A stretch of 64,000 bases of DNA from Acidobacteriota bacterium (GTDB lineage: Bacteria > Acidobacteriota > Blastocatellia > UBA7656): contig JBBPIG010000005.1 of the NCBI GenBank assembly GCA_038040445.1, forward strand, positions 223,447 to 287,446, in the 5' to 3' direction. The translations under genes and the position numbers were made by a program. Below are positions 15,936-23,981 of the stretch, piece by piece. Below the pieces are notes generated by a model, which saw only the letters and a list, made by a program, of their open reading frames with translations, was not told the origin of the DNA and ran no database searches. The first letter of the stretch is position 1. Each line of letters starts with the position of its first letter.

Positions 15936-17849
15936 GTGTCGCTACTGCACTACATTGAACAATATGACGCCGTGCACGGCATACCGCGTCCGATGGACGC
16001 ACCTCATCTGACGGCTTATCACGCGGCTCTTCGTTGCCTTACCACCGGCGCCGGAATGCTGGGCCTCGTTCTTTGCGGGTTGCTTTCGGCTTACCTTCTC
16101 TGGATCACCGCTAATAACCTTAGCGTAGATTTCGAGGTTCGGTTGATCTTCGTCATCGGCATGATCATGGCTGTCTTTGTGGGATCAATGGACGCCTTGC
16201 AACTTGTGCTTCCCTACTACCGCTTCAAGCAGCGCGTTACTCACGGCTCAGCTATGTGGGCCGACACTCCCTGGCTCAAGGCTGAAGGATTTGCGCAGGA
16301 CTTCACCGATACTCCCAAACCGGGCGACCTGCGCATTGGCGTACTCCATACCGGTCATCAGCTCGTCCTCCCCGCGTCTCATACCATGCGACACCTCGCC
16401 ATGTTTGGTCCTCCGGGCTCCGGCAAGTCCAAGACCTTCCTGATGACTTTCCTACGCAACTGGGCTAATTCCGGCTCCACCATTGTCCTTGACCCTAAGG
16501 GCGAACTCTTTGAGGAGACCGCCTCTCTGTATCAGCATGTCTATCGGCTCGACCTAATGGATCCCAGCCGGTCTGACTGCTGGAACTTCCTGCCCCACTG
16601 TAAAGGCAATGCCGAACTCGCCCATCAGATTGCTTCTATCATCATCGGCTTCAGCCCGAGCAACAAAGGCACCGATACTGAAGACTTCTGGCGCAACTCT
16701 GAAATCGCCGCGCTTGCGGCAATCCTTCTACACTTGCCTCAGATCATCAACGATCCCACTCCGGCGATGATCAATGAATTCATCTCTCTGCGCTCTATCG
16801 ATCCGGCTGAAGGCGAGTCGGAGTCGCCTCTGACCAAAGAGATGATCAACTCTCCTGATCCTCAGGTCGAGGTCTACTGGGGAGCCTTCACCAAAGCCAA
16901 GCGGGATCTTCAAGGCTCCATACTGACTGGCGTCATTTCCAAGTGCCAGGCCTTCACTACTCCTAATGTGAAGGTGGTCACTACTAGTCTTACTGATCCT
17001 GGGTCCAGTCCTCGAGAGGCCATTGATCTCAAGATGCTGCGCAACCCGAGCACTGCTATTTACGTGGTCATTCCAGAAGGCGACGCCGATCGCTACGCCT
17101 CGTTTCTAACGACTTTCTTTGGCCTCGCTATGACCGTCCTCAGAACTCTACCTGTTACGTCCGACACCGTACCCGCCCTGTTCGTCTTCGACGAGGCCGG
17201 TAACATCCCGATTCACGGTCTTAAAGAGATGCTTGGTGTCGGGCGCGGACGGAAAGTCGGTCTCGTTCTCGCCTATCAGAACCTCGGTCAGGTCTACGCT
17301 CATTACGGGCGTGATGGCGGCGACGCAGTTTTGGGCTCCATCAACACAATGATCTTCTTGCCTGGCTTGGACCAACGCACTACTGAATTCGCGGCTACGA
17401 GAGTAGGTAGGACCACCGTTCTTCAGCAAACGACCATCGACGCAGTCGGCACGCAGAACGACGCTGAGCGGCTTGCGGAAACGAGACGCGACCTTGTTGA
17501 TGCGGCCGAGCTGCGCCAGCTCGTTCGACACAAGCAGGCTGTCGCCATCATCGATACTGCTCCTCCTATCAAATTCTCTTATCCTCCGTTCATTCAAGCC
17601 TCGCCTGCGACGCTATCTATTCCCGCCTACAAGGGCACACCCCATATCATCAATCTCAAGGGGGCTCAGAAGGTAAACAGACCAGACGGGGATAAGCGTA
17701 CTGGGTCGACAAATCCCACAACGGTCGCGGCCCCTTCGGATAATTGCCAGCAGGCCATCGAGCACAAAAAATCATCCCCGGCTCATTCACAGCAAGCGGC
17801 GCCACGACCGGCACGACAGAACCCACAAGAACCCGAAATCAAAATCTGA
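15936..17849 (+). CDS. virD4: VirD4/TraG-family coupling protein
   Basis: Coupling ATPases bring the relaxase-DNA complex to the T4SS channel. The 637-residue protein has two N-terminal membrane helices (about 30-55 and 70-95), Walker A MFGPPGSGKS near residues 157-166, IVLDPKGELFEETA, Walker B FVFDEAGN near 417-423, and a YQNLGQVYAHYG segment as in TraG/VirD4. The C-terminal 80 residues are Pro/Ser/Lys-rich and unstructured. GTG 15936 follows AAAGGAGGG by about 12 nt; a nearer ATG (15925) is in another frame. It sits downstream of VirB10 and the AAA ATPase in one operon. No relaxase gene is visible nearby. Confidence 0.92.
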   Translation: MSLLHYIEQYDAVHGIPRPMDAPHLTAYHAALRCLTTGAGMLGLVLCGLLSAYLLWITANNLSVDFEVRLIFVIGMIMAVFVGSMDALQLVLPYYRFKQRVTHGSAMWADTPWLKAEGFAQDFTDTPKPGDLRIGVLHTGHQLVLPASHTMRHLAMFGPPGSGKSKTFLMTFLRNWANSGSTIVLDPKGELFEETASLYQHVYRLDLMDPSRSDCWNFLPHCKGNAELAHQIASIIIGFSPSNKGTDTEDFWRNSEIAALAAILLHLPQIINDPTPAMINEFISLRSIDPAEGESESPLTKEMINSPDPQVEVYWGAFTKAKRDLQGSILTGVISKCQAFTTPNVKVVTTSLTDPGSSPREAIDLKMLRNPSTAIYVVIPEGDADRYASFLTTFFGLAMTVLRTLPVTSDTVPALFVFDEAGNIPIHGLKEMLGVGRGRKVGLVLAYQNLGQVYAHYGRDGGDAVLGSINTMIFLPGLDQRTTEFAATRVGRTTVLQQTTIDAVGTQNDAERLAETRRDLVDAAELRQLVRHKQAVAIIDTAPPIKFSYPPFIQASPATLSIPAYKGTPHIINLKGAQKVNRPDGDKRTGSTNPTTVAAPSDNCQQAIEHKKSSPAHSQQAAPRPARQNPQEPEIKI

Positions 17850-17859
17850 CGCTAGAGAA

Positions 17860-18426
17860 ATGCCTATGCCGTCACCAGAAGGAAAATCAGGCTTCCGATT
17901 CAGCTATCTCATACTGGGCTTCTCTGCCGTCGCTCTTATTGGCTCGTATCTCTATTCTCTCTGGACCGTTTCTCAACGGGAGAAAGCGATGCTACCGCGA
18001 CCGGCGGTTGACCAGATAGTCAAGGCGCTCAGGACCTATCATCACCAGGCAGGCCGATTCCCGCAAAGCTTCGTTGAACTCGAAGCGCGCGTCTGGCGGC
18101 ACAATCATTCTCCCAACTTCGGCGACGACGGACGTAGCCTGTCGATGGCCAATTATTACTACCTGTACTATGCGGTCGATTCGGGTGCCTGCACTCTGTG
18201 GGCAATACCCATCAACAAGCGCAGAGAAGAGGGCTCGACATTCTTCCTCACACTTTCGCCCGAAACAGTCCGCCGCTGGAAGGGAGCGCCTCTAGCCCTC
18301 GAAGAGATCAAGCGCCTTCCTGCGCTTCCCGAACCCGCTCAGCTCGCACTACTCGGCCTCACTGAGCAACAACCAATACAGCTACAGCGCTCGCCCAATG
18401 GGCAGAAGCTTCAACTGGGGAATTGA
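17860..18426 (+). CDS. pseudopilin-like membrane-anchored hypothetical protein
   Basis: This 188-residue protein has a short cytoplasmic N-terminus, one membrane helix (YLILGFSAVALIGSYLYSLW) and a soluble domain. The domain runs VDQIVKALRTYHHQAGRFPQSFVELE followed by a Tyr-rich strand (YYYLYYAVDSGACTLWAIP). An N-terminal helix, then an xYxxxxGxFP segment, is reminiscent of GspG-type minor pseudopilins, though the prepilin-peptidase site is not obvious. It starts 10 nt after the coupling-protein stop and seems to belong to the same operon. The pilin resemblance is my inference. Confidence 0.65.
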   Translation: MPMPSPEGKSGFRFSYLILGFSAVALIGSYLYSLWTVSQREKAMLPRPAVDQIVKALRTYHHQAGRFPQSFVELEARVWRHNHSPNFGDDGRSLSMANYYYLYYAVDSGACTLWAIPINKRREEGSTFFLTLSPETVRRWKGAPLALEEIKRLPALPEPAQLALLGLTEQQPIQLQRSPNGQKLQLGN

Positions 18427-18428
18427 TA

Positions 18429-18638
18429 ATGCGAACAAGAATCGACAATAGCAGCCGACGCTACACTGGCGGGCGCACCAAAGAGGCGCTCACGTACGCG
18501 GTAAGGCTCGTCGTCAGCCAGCTTTCTAACGGCATTGATCTAGCGGAGGCGGTTCAGTTCGCAGCGAAATATCACAACGTCACCTGCGCGGCGATTGAAG
18601 CGGAGCTTGCGAAAAAGGCTGGCGTTCTCAGTCGATAA
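18429..18638 (+). CDS. small hypothetical protein at the end of the T4SS operon
   Basis: This 69-residue protein starts 2 nt after the stop of the preceding gene (ATG 18429), so it is probably translationally coupled. It contains a helical stretch (TYAVRLVVSQLSNGIDLAEAVQFAAKYHNV) that could be a small helix-turn-helix, but I do not recognise a family. It converges with the SDR gene 14 nt downstream. Confidence 0.55.
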   Translation: MRTRIDNSSRRYTGGRTKEALTYAVRLVVSQLSNGIDLAEAVQFAAKYHNVTCAAIEAELAKKAGVLSR

Positions 18639-18652
18639 TGTCGCCCTCGTCA

Positions 18653-20146
18653 TCAGCTTGTTGCTCGCCCTTCCTTTCCTACCGCGACGATGCGGCGCAG
18701 CATTCCCGTAAAGATGAGCTGGTGTACCGGGAAGAGAACGTACCAGTAAAGTAGACCCGATAGTCCGATGGGATCGAAGATCGCAGTCTGGCGAATGGTG
18801 GAGCCCGAAGCATCGCCCTGCACTTCGAATTCCAGCCAGGCTTTGCCGGGCAGCTTCATCTCCGCTGAGAGCCGCAGCAGCCGGTCAGGCTCGAACGCTT
18901 CGACGCGCCAAAAATCAAGGGTTCCACCGACACTTGGCAATTCGGGATCAAGACGGCCTCGTCGCATCCCGACGCCACCAACCAACAGGTCCAGAAAGCC
19001 CCGGAGGCGCCACAGCCAATCGCCGAAGTACCATCCGGTCTTGCCGCCGATTCGGCGGATCGGGGCGAAAGCGCTGGCTGGCGGGCGGCTGACTCGCGCT
19101 ACGCGCGAATCCACGATCCGCGCGCCGAATCGTGCGCCCCCCCAAGTCGGCTGGGGCCCTGCCGAAGAGAGCGCGTCGGACCAGCGCGTCTGCGCAAAGT
19201 CGCGATCCTCATTGCGTAACGCCCTGGCGATGGCTTCGCTGATTCCCATGGGTCGAATCGGGAATACTCGGAGCGCGATTGAGTCCTGCACCGTGGTCTG
19301 ATTGCGCAGACTATCAATCAGCTTCCGACCGACGCGAGCGTAGAGGGGGGTCACCAACCCCAACCACAAACTGGAGAGTCCCGGAGTCAGCACGGGAACC
19401 GGAATAAAAGCGCGCCGCAAGCCGCGCTGCCGGGCGTACTCGCGCATAATATCGCCGTAAGATACCTGATCGGCGCCTCCGATCTCGTACACCTCGTTTT
19501 GCACGCCAGGCGCCTCCGCCCCGGCCACGAGGTAGGCCACCAAATCCTCAATCGCAATCGGCTGGGCCAGTGTCGCCACCCAGCGCGGAGCGATCATCAA
19601 CGGCAGGCGTTCGGTCAACGCCCTGATCATCTCGAAAGAAAGACTACCTGAGCCAATCACAATCGAGGCGCGGAACTCGATCACCTCCACGCCGCACTCG
19701 CGGAGAATCTGACCGACTTCCTGGCGGCTGCGCAGGTGCGATGAGAGCGACCCTTTGCTATCCCCTAGCCCACCCAGGTAAATGATCCGATGCACCCCGG
19801 CACCTTGTGCTGCCACTCCGAAGTTTTGCGCCGCGCGCCGATCCTCCTCCTCGAAATCGCCTGCTGATCCCATCGAATGCACCAGGTAGTAGGCGGTATG
19901 AATACCCTGCAATGCCGACGCGAGAGCGCCTCGATCCAGGACATCGCCCGCGACCACCTCCGTCTCCGACGCCACCTTCGGGCGAAGGAATTCCGGGTGG
20001 CGCGCCAGACAACGCAATGGGTAACCCGCACTCTCCAGCGCCTTCAAAAGCCGCCCGCCGATGTAGCCGGTGGCCCCCGTGAGAAGTATCCGTCGAGTCA
20101 AACTTCGATGTTTCGCCGCTGGATTTGTAGCGCTCATAGTGCTCAT
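18653..20146 (-). CDS. SDR-family NAD(P)-binding protein with C-terminal DUF2867
   Basis: The N-terminal 300 residues are an atypical short-chain dehydrogenase/epimerase: the Rossmann motif LLTGATGYIGGRLL, YYLVHSMGS at the usual active-site region and YLGGLGD. The C-terminal 170 residues (WYFGDWLWRLRGFLDLLVGGVG...WYVLFPVHQLIF) match the DUF2867 arrangement seen in YbjT-type proteins. The substrate is unknown; related proteins are linked to membrane or lipid redox roles. It lies on the strand opposite to the T4SS operon, with sequence that looks more G+C-rich than its neighbours, as expected for acquired cargo. No partner gene suggests a specific pathway. Confidence 0.85.
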   Translation of the reverse strand: MSTMSATNPAAKHRSLTRRILLTGATGYIGGRLLKALESAGYPLRCLARHPEFLRPKVASETEVVAGDVLDRGALASALQGIHTAYYLVHSMGSAGDFEEEDRRAAQNFGVAAQGAGVHRIIYLGGLGDSKGSLSSHLRSRQEVGQILRECGVEVIEFRASIVIGSGSLSFEMIRALTERLPLMIAPRWVATLAQPIAIEDLVAYLVAGAEAPGVQNEVYEIGGADQVSYGDIMREYARQRGLRRAFIPVPVLTPGLSSLWLGLVTPLYARVGRKLIDSLRNQTTVQDSIALRVFPIRPMGISEAIARALRNEDRDFAQTRWSDALSSAGPQPTWGGARFGARIVDSRVARVSRPPASAFAPIRRIGGKTGWYFGDWLWRLRGFLDLLVGGVGMRRGRLDPELPSVGGTLDFWRVEAFEPDRLLRLSAEMKLPGKAWLEFEVQGDASGSTIRQTAIFDPIGLSGLLYWYVLFPVHQLIFTGMLRRIVAVGKEGRATS

Positions 20147-20260
20147 TAGTTAAATAAGACGTATGGGTGAACAGCGATAAAGAACCAACATACTGTTCTC
20201 ACGCTCAATTGATGCTCTTGTCTTGTTCCCCTCGGCAGGATTTCAGATGTCGCTCGGATC

Positions 20261-20734
20261 TCACGCCCTCATGCTCGGCACTCGCTTGAAGTCGTGTGTC
20301 ACGACATCGGTTATCCCAACGCGTTCGGCTGCGGCGACGTTGATTGAGTCGTTCACGAACAAGCCATAGTCCCGGCGAATTGCATGACTTCGCGCGATAT
20401 CAGCGGCTCTGATTTCAATAACCGCCAGAGGCAATTTGAGGAGCTTCTCGACCTGCGTCACGTAATCGCTTAACTTGGGAATGATTGTCGGATCGTCCTT
20501 CAGTTTCTTGAGAGCCTTGCTAGGCGTTATCAAACCTTTGCCAACTGCCTCGATCAACATTTGGCGATGAAGAAGCTCGGCGATTATGACCGTCGTTACC
20601 TGCCCCTCGATCTCATTCTTGGCAACCCGCCGAAGGAAATCCTTGCATTCCGAGGACGACCCTGCGATGTGATACAAAAGGATATTGGCATCAACAAGAC
20701 ACTTGCTGCCGGCCGACAACAGCTTAATATCCAC
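20261..20734 (-). CDS. PIN-domain RNase toxin (VapC-like)
   Basis: PIN toxins are metal-dependent RNases. The protein shows CLVDANILLYH with the first Asp near residue 15, a conserved Glu in IIAELLHRQML, an Asp/Asn pair in LFVNDSINVAAAERVG, and a final Asp in VVTHDF, which together give the usual acidic cluster. It is 157 residues, slightly longer than many VapC proteins. Its start overlaps the stop of the upstream small gene by 11 nt, the standard antitoxin-toxin arrangement. In a mobile element this pair probably supports maintenance. Confidence 0.82.
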   Translation of the reverse strand: MDIKLLSAGSKCLVDANILLYHIAGSSSECKDFLRRVAKNEIEGQVTTVIIAELLHRQMLIEAVGKGLITPSKALKKLKDDPTIIPKLSDYVTQVEKLLKLPLAVIEIRAADIARSHAIRRDYGLFVNDSINVAAAERVGITDVVTHDFKRVPSMRA

Positions 20735-20954
20735 TGAACTCCTCGTCTTCGGCGAGGCGGATTAGCGTCGCCCGGTCCGGCGCTTTTATTGAACCGAAGG
20801 TTTCCTCAACGATGGCGACCGCCGCGGCCTGCTTTCTAGCATCGCCGGAGGGCTCGGGCGCTATCTCCTCGAGGATCGTGGTTGCTAACCGTCGTCTTTC
20901 CTCGGTTGGAAGCTTCCGCGCTTCTTCTAACAGACTCAAGAGGTCCGTGCTCAT
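20724..20954 (-). CDS. antitoxin paired with the PIN toxin
   Basis: A 76-residue acidic protein (LLSLLEEARKLPTEERRRL...LIRLAEDEEFSGY) directly upstream of and overlapping the PIN gene. The size, charge and gene order fit an antitoxin. I chose ATG 20954 because the GGAGAGGAAG sequence at 20961-20970 is then well spaced; ATG 20960 is an alternative. A TATACT element at about 20979-20984 (minus strand) could be its -10 box. Its DNA-binding family is not recognisable. Confidence 0.7.
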   Translation of the reverse strand: MSTDLLSLLEEARKLPTEERRRLATTILEEIAPEPSGDARKQAAAVAIVEETFGSIKAPDRATLIRLAEDEEFSGY

Positions 20955-21006
20955 GATCATCTTCCTCTCCAAGAACTCAGTATACTATTTTTGTAGCTCT
21001 TAGTCG

Positions 21007-21441
21007 TCACACGACTGCGTCCACGATCTGCAGTTCGAACGCCCAGCCTTCGTGAGAGGCTAGGATCGAGGCAAGATCATCAATTCCCAGTGCGATCCCA
21101 TCAACGACCAAGAGTACGGCTCCTTCACCGTCTGACGTAATGCGACCGCTGAGTCGATCGTGCAGCATTCGATAAGTTCCCGCTGAACCGCTGACATGAC
21201 GGGTCGCCAAAGCTCGGTACATCTTCTGCCTCAGTCTGCCGAGAGCGCCGTAAGGACTTGTCTCGCTGTACGCCGCGAACTCGTATCCGTTACCGCTACG
21301 CCCTTCCTCCTCGGCGCGCACTGTGAATCCATGGGCGCCCTCACTGCAATTGATTATGAAGACTCGCATGCGACCCGCATAGTCCTCGACCTCTTCCCTC
21401 ATAGGAAAGTCGGCTTTCCACTGCCCCTTACGGCTCCTCAT
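21007..21441 (-). CDS. hypothetical protein upstream of the toxin-antitoxin pair
   Basis: A 144-residue protein starting at ATG 21441, with GGAGGT 9 nt upstream (21451-21456); the longer frame from 21525 lacks such a site. It has a beta-rich N-terminal half (YAGRMRVFIINCSEGAHGFTVRAEE, then GYEFAAYSETSPYGALGRLRQKM) and a C-terminal segment with an acidic/hydrophobic pattern. There is no signal peptide or membrane helix. I do not recognise the family. It is followed on the same strand by the PIN pair after 53 nt. Confidence 0.6.
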   Translation of the reverse strand: MRSRKGQWKADFPMREEVEDYAGRMRVFIINCSEGAHGFTVRAEEEGRSGNGYEFAAYSETSPYGALGRLRQKMYRALATRHVSGSAGTYRMLHDRLSGRITSDGEGAVLLVVDGIALGIDDLASILASHEGWAFELQIVDAVV

Positions 21442-21637
21442 CGTAGTGATACCTCCTTTCGCCATTGGTGGGATTACCAGATTCTGAGTGCGGACACCTT
21501 CTTCCGCCGCCGAGCTCTTGTTCATCCAGTTTCAGAGAAACTCCGTTGGCTCCCTACCGATTCTATCCGAAGGCACGCAATGCTCGAAGTTGCTGCTATG
21601 GGACACTTATGGGACATATGAGACTCTCGACTAGGCC

Positions 21638-21835
21638 GTGCTGATCGCCAAGACAAGCGAGCGTTTGAGCAACTTGGATTATCAGAAGGCGTTCGGCGTC
21701 TCAAAGCCAATTGCATCGACGGATTTGGAAGATATGCTAAGGAAGGGCATATTGGAGAAGATAGGAACAACAGGCAAGGCAACCTATTACGTGCTCAACC
21801 GCAAAGGGCTCACAAAGGGCTCAAAGGGCTCATGA
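21638..21835 (+). pseudogene. C-terminal winged-helix remnant of a Fic- or RecG/AlbA-type protein
   Basis: The 65-residue frame (LSNLDYQKAFGVSKPIAS, then LEDMLRKGILEKIGTTGKAT) is the winged helix that ends many Fic and AlbA/RecG-like proteins. It ends in KGLTKGSKGS, also typical of those tails. A TAG lies one codon upstream of the apparent GTG start, and no catalytic domain precedes it, so it looks like the debris of a larger gene. Translation from the GTG is possible but no good ribosome site is visible. Confidence 0.6.
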
Positions 21836-21925
21836 AAAGGTCAGAATGCAAAGGGCTCACGAAGGGCTCAAAGGGTTCACCCCAGGGACGCGGGCAATGG
21901 CTCATAAATGGTTCAATTGGCTCAT
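21803..21925. repeat. short-repeat tract with AAAGGGCTCA units
   Basis: AAAGGGCTCA occurs exactly at 21803, 21814, 21823 and 21850. Near copies lie at 21861 (GAAGGGCTCA) and 21870 (AAAGGGTTCA), and three weaker GGYTCA copies lie at 21896-21925. The tract begins in the winged-helix remnant, where it encodes KG-L/S repeats, and continues past its stop. It may be a decayed coding repeat or an iteron-like site. Confidence 0.7.
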
Positions 21926-21956
21926 CGGAATACGTGATTCCACCTGCCCCGTCCCC

Positions 21957-22042
21957 ATCATTATTTAATACCCGCCGTTCATAGCACAGCTCAGACACGG
22001 CGGTAGCCCACCCGCCCACCCATCATTATTAATACCCGCCGT
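21957..22042. repeat. two near-identical 22/23-bp direct repeats
   Basis: CATCATTATT(T)AAT followed by ACCCGCCGT occurs at 21957-21978 and 22021-22042, one base different in length and about 43 bp apart. ACGGCGG at 21997-22003 is an inverted part-copy between them. This is noncoding DNA between the remnant and the ArdC operon. Confidence 0.7.
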
Positions 22043-22105
22043 ACGGCGAACATGCATCTGCTCAACCCATCCCGAACTAAACCCTCCCGGCTCATTCTCC
22101 TCTCC

Positions 22106-22224
22106 GACAAATTCAGGTAAAGGGGCAAGACGAGTCGGCCCAACGGCAGCGCTTGTTTGTCGCTTCGCGTCTTTCCCTATTTCACTGCCTACCTGCGGGC
22201 CGACCCCTATGACCTGAATTTGTC
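22106..22224. promoter_or_regulatory. large inverted repeat upstream of the ArdC-SSB operon
   Basis: GACAAATTCAGGT (22106-22118) is perfectly complementary to ACCTGAATTTGTC (22212-22224). The stem continues inward with AGGGG/CCCCT and TCGGCC(C)/GGGCCGA after small bulges. An inner GGCAG/CTGCC pair can form as well. The folded unit is 119 nt and ends 72 nt before ardC. Candidates are a single-stranded-DNA promoter like those of plasmid leading regions, part of an oriT, or a structured mRNA leader. Within 21836-22296 I see no gene. Confidence 0.65.
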
Positions 22225-22296
22225 TCCGCTACACATGGCCTCTATCGGGTTTGTTACTAGTTTTTTTAATTCCACAAAACCCTTTGGAGGTACGAC

Positions 22297-23115
22297 ATGA
22301 ACCTTGACGCAACCAATCAGCAGAAATGGAGCGACTTGTTAACGCAAGCCGTCACTCAACCCGGTTTGATCCTTAAAGCTTACTCGGCTTTTCACGGCTA
22401 CAGCCTAGGCAATCAACTTGGCGCACTCGTGCAATGCCAGCTTCAGGGTATCGAGCCAGGCCCGATTGATACATATAGAGGATGGCTCGACAAAGGCCGC
22501 CACGTACGCAAAGGCGAAAAGGCAATCTGGCTTTGCATGCCTCTTACTCGCAAGAAGACCAACGGCGACACAGGCGAAGACGAGCTCTATATAACCGCTT
22601 TCGTTTGGAAGCCGCGATGGTTTGTGTTGGCGCAGACCGAAGGCGAGCCGGTACCAATGCCCGAGATTCCAGAATGGAACAAAGAACGCGCCCTTGCTGC
22701 GCTTGGCATCGAGCAGATTCCGTTCACACACACAAACGGCAATGTTCAGGGATACGCGAAGAAATCCCAGGTTGCTATATCGCCGCTTGCCGAACTACCT
22801 CACAAGACCCTGTTTCACGAAGTCGCCCACGTTGTTTTGCTGCACACGGCAGAATCCGATATCAACGACTCCGAACAGACCCCAAGGAGCTTACGAGAAG
22901 TTGAGGCCGAAGCAGTAGCACTTTTGGTTTGTGAATCGCTTGGCTTGGCATGCTCTGAATACTGCCGAGGCTACATTCAAAGCTGGCTTGAGGGCGACGT
23001 GATCCCGGAGAAGTCGGCGCAGAAAATCTTCGGAGCAGCCGACCGCATTCTGAAGGCTGGCATCAATCATCAGGCTGAGCGAACGCAATCAAACGCCAAT
23101 CAGCCGTTGGCATGA
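22297..23115 (+). CDS. ardC: ArdC-family antirestriction/ssDNA-binding protein
   Basis: ArdC proteins bind single-stranded DNA and shield incoming plasmid DNA from restriction. This 272-residue protein has the ArdC N-terminal domain (YSAFHGYSLGNQL, GWLDKGRHVRKGEKAIWLCMPL, FVWKPRWFVLAQTEG) and a C-terminal zincin-type peptidase domain with HEVAH at residues 174-178 and the downstream Glu in EVEAEAVALLVCESLG. It starts behind GGAGG (22284-22288). It heads a plus-strand set with SSB and a primase, as in plasmid leading regions, and a large inverted repeat lies just upstream. All catalytic residues seem present. Confidence 0.9.
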   Translation: MNLDATNQQKWSDLLTQAVTQPGLILKAYSAFHGYSLGNQLGALVQCQLQGIEPGPIDTYRGWLDKGRHVRKGEKAIWLCMPLTRKKTNGDTGEDELYITAFVWKPRWFVLAQTEGEPVPMPEIPEWNKERALAALGIEQIPFTHTNGNVQGYAKKSQVAISPLAELPHKTLFHEVAHVVLLHTAESDINDSEQTPRSLREVEAEAVALLVCESLGLACSEYCRGYIQSWLEGDVIPEKSAQKIFGAADRILKAGINHQAERTQSNANQPLA

Positions 23116-23199
23116 CCCTTGCACAACAAAGGCTGGGTGTTGCGAGCACCCAGCCCGACTTTCCGCCCCATTGACACGGGGAGAAAAGAGTTTCGACCA

Positions 23200-23409
23200 A
23201 TGTCAACGTATCACGACCATTCCACCCATTCAACCGCTTTTGAGTTTGTTAGATCACGCTTCGGGTGCGCGCCCGAAGAACTCTCCTGCGCTGAGGCTGC
23301 AGCCTGCATAAACGCACTCGCTGAACTCCTCGACGCTCAACCGCCAGGCTTTTCACGCCTGCGCTTCACTTCAACAAACAAAGGAGAACAACACCATGTC
23401 AAGCTTTAA
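23200..23409 (+). CDS. small hypothetical protein between ardC and ssb
   Basis: A 69-residue protein from ATG 23200, whose end overlaps the ssb start by 14 nt. A purine-rich GAGAAAAGAG lies about 10 nt upstream. It includes a helix-rich segment (APEELSCAEAAACINALAELLDAQ) and two His-rich patches. I do not recognise a family. The overlap with ssb argues for a shared transcript; a longer frame from 23119 lacks a ribosome site. Confidence 0.5.
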   Translation: MSTYHDHSTHSTAFEFVRSRFGCAPEELSCAEAAACINALAELLDAQPPGFSRLRFTSTNKGEQHHVKL

Positions 23410-23794
23410 CAAAATCACAGTCGTTGGCTATCTGGGCAGAGCCCCGGAACTGCGTTACACGCCGGATGGCACACCCGTTTCCAACTTCTCAGTTGCCACG
23501 ACCGAGAGGCGCAAGGACAAGTCCGGTGAGCTTCAGGAAACCACCACATGGTTTCAAGTCGCCCTCTTCGGACGCCGTGCCGAGGTTGCGAATGAGTACC
23601 TGTCAAAGGGCAGCCATGTTTGGCTCGAAGGTCCGCTGACCCTGAATCAGTGGACCGACCGGGAAGGCGCAGCCCGCGTCAACCTGGAAGTCAGAGCCTC
23701 TGACATCAAATTCCTGTCTCCCTCAGCCGAGAAAGCCACAGCCGCAGCCGCCGCAGCGGAAGTGACCAGCGAGGAGCAGGACGTTTCGTTCTAG
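23396..23794 (+). CDS. ssb: single-stranded DNA-binding protein
   Basis: SSB coats single-stranded DNA during replication and conjugation. The OB fold is clear (MSSFNKITVVGYLGRAPELRY, VSNFSVAT, TTWFQVALFGRRAEVANEYL, VWLEGPL). The C-terminal tail is short and Ala-rich and ends EEQDVSF rather than the canonical DDDIPF; it keeps an acidic-hydrophobic tip. At 132 residues it is a compact element-encoded SSB. An AAAGGAG ribosome site precedes the ATG. It probably serves the incoming element strand together with ArdC. Confidence 0.95.
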   Translation: MSSFNKITVVGYLGRAPELRYTPDGTPVSNFSVATTERRKDKSGELQETTTWFQVALFGRRAEVANEYLSKGSHVWLEGPLTLNQWTDREGAARVNLEVRASDIKFLSPSAEKATAAAAAAEVTSEEQDVSF

Positions 23795-23805
23795 CGGCAA
23801 TCCGT

Positions 23806-23882
23806 GGGCCAGTGTCGGGCACAGCGCTCGGCTCTGGCCCAAATTTTTCGCGGGTCCGCTTCTAGCGTACGCGGACCCGCGA
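23806..23882. terminator. tandem hairpins between ssb and the primase gene
   Basis: The first hairpin pairs GGGCCAG (23806-23812) with CTGGCCC (23834-23840) and is followed by AAATTTTT, a terminator-like tail. The second is a perfect 12-bp stem, TCGCGGGTCCGC (23848-23859) with GCGGACCCGCGA (23871-23882), around an 11-nt loop. The second has no T-run and might instead be a priming or nicking site for the adjacent primase gene. Confidence 0.7.
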
Positions 23883-23981
23883 GGCTCACGCCGGTCCGAC
23901 AACGAGAACTAACTCAGCGACGCGCTGAGCCGTGCGTTGCTGAGATTGAGCCGACGAGTAGTGCGGCTGGGAGCAAGAATC

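Noticed and set aside
21803..21925. CRISPR-like array
   Set aside because: The repeats are 10 bp, overlap each other and have no spacers of constant length; no cas gene is in the window.
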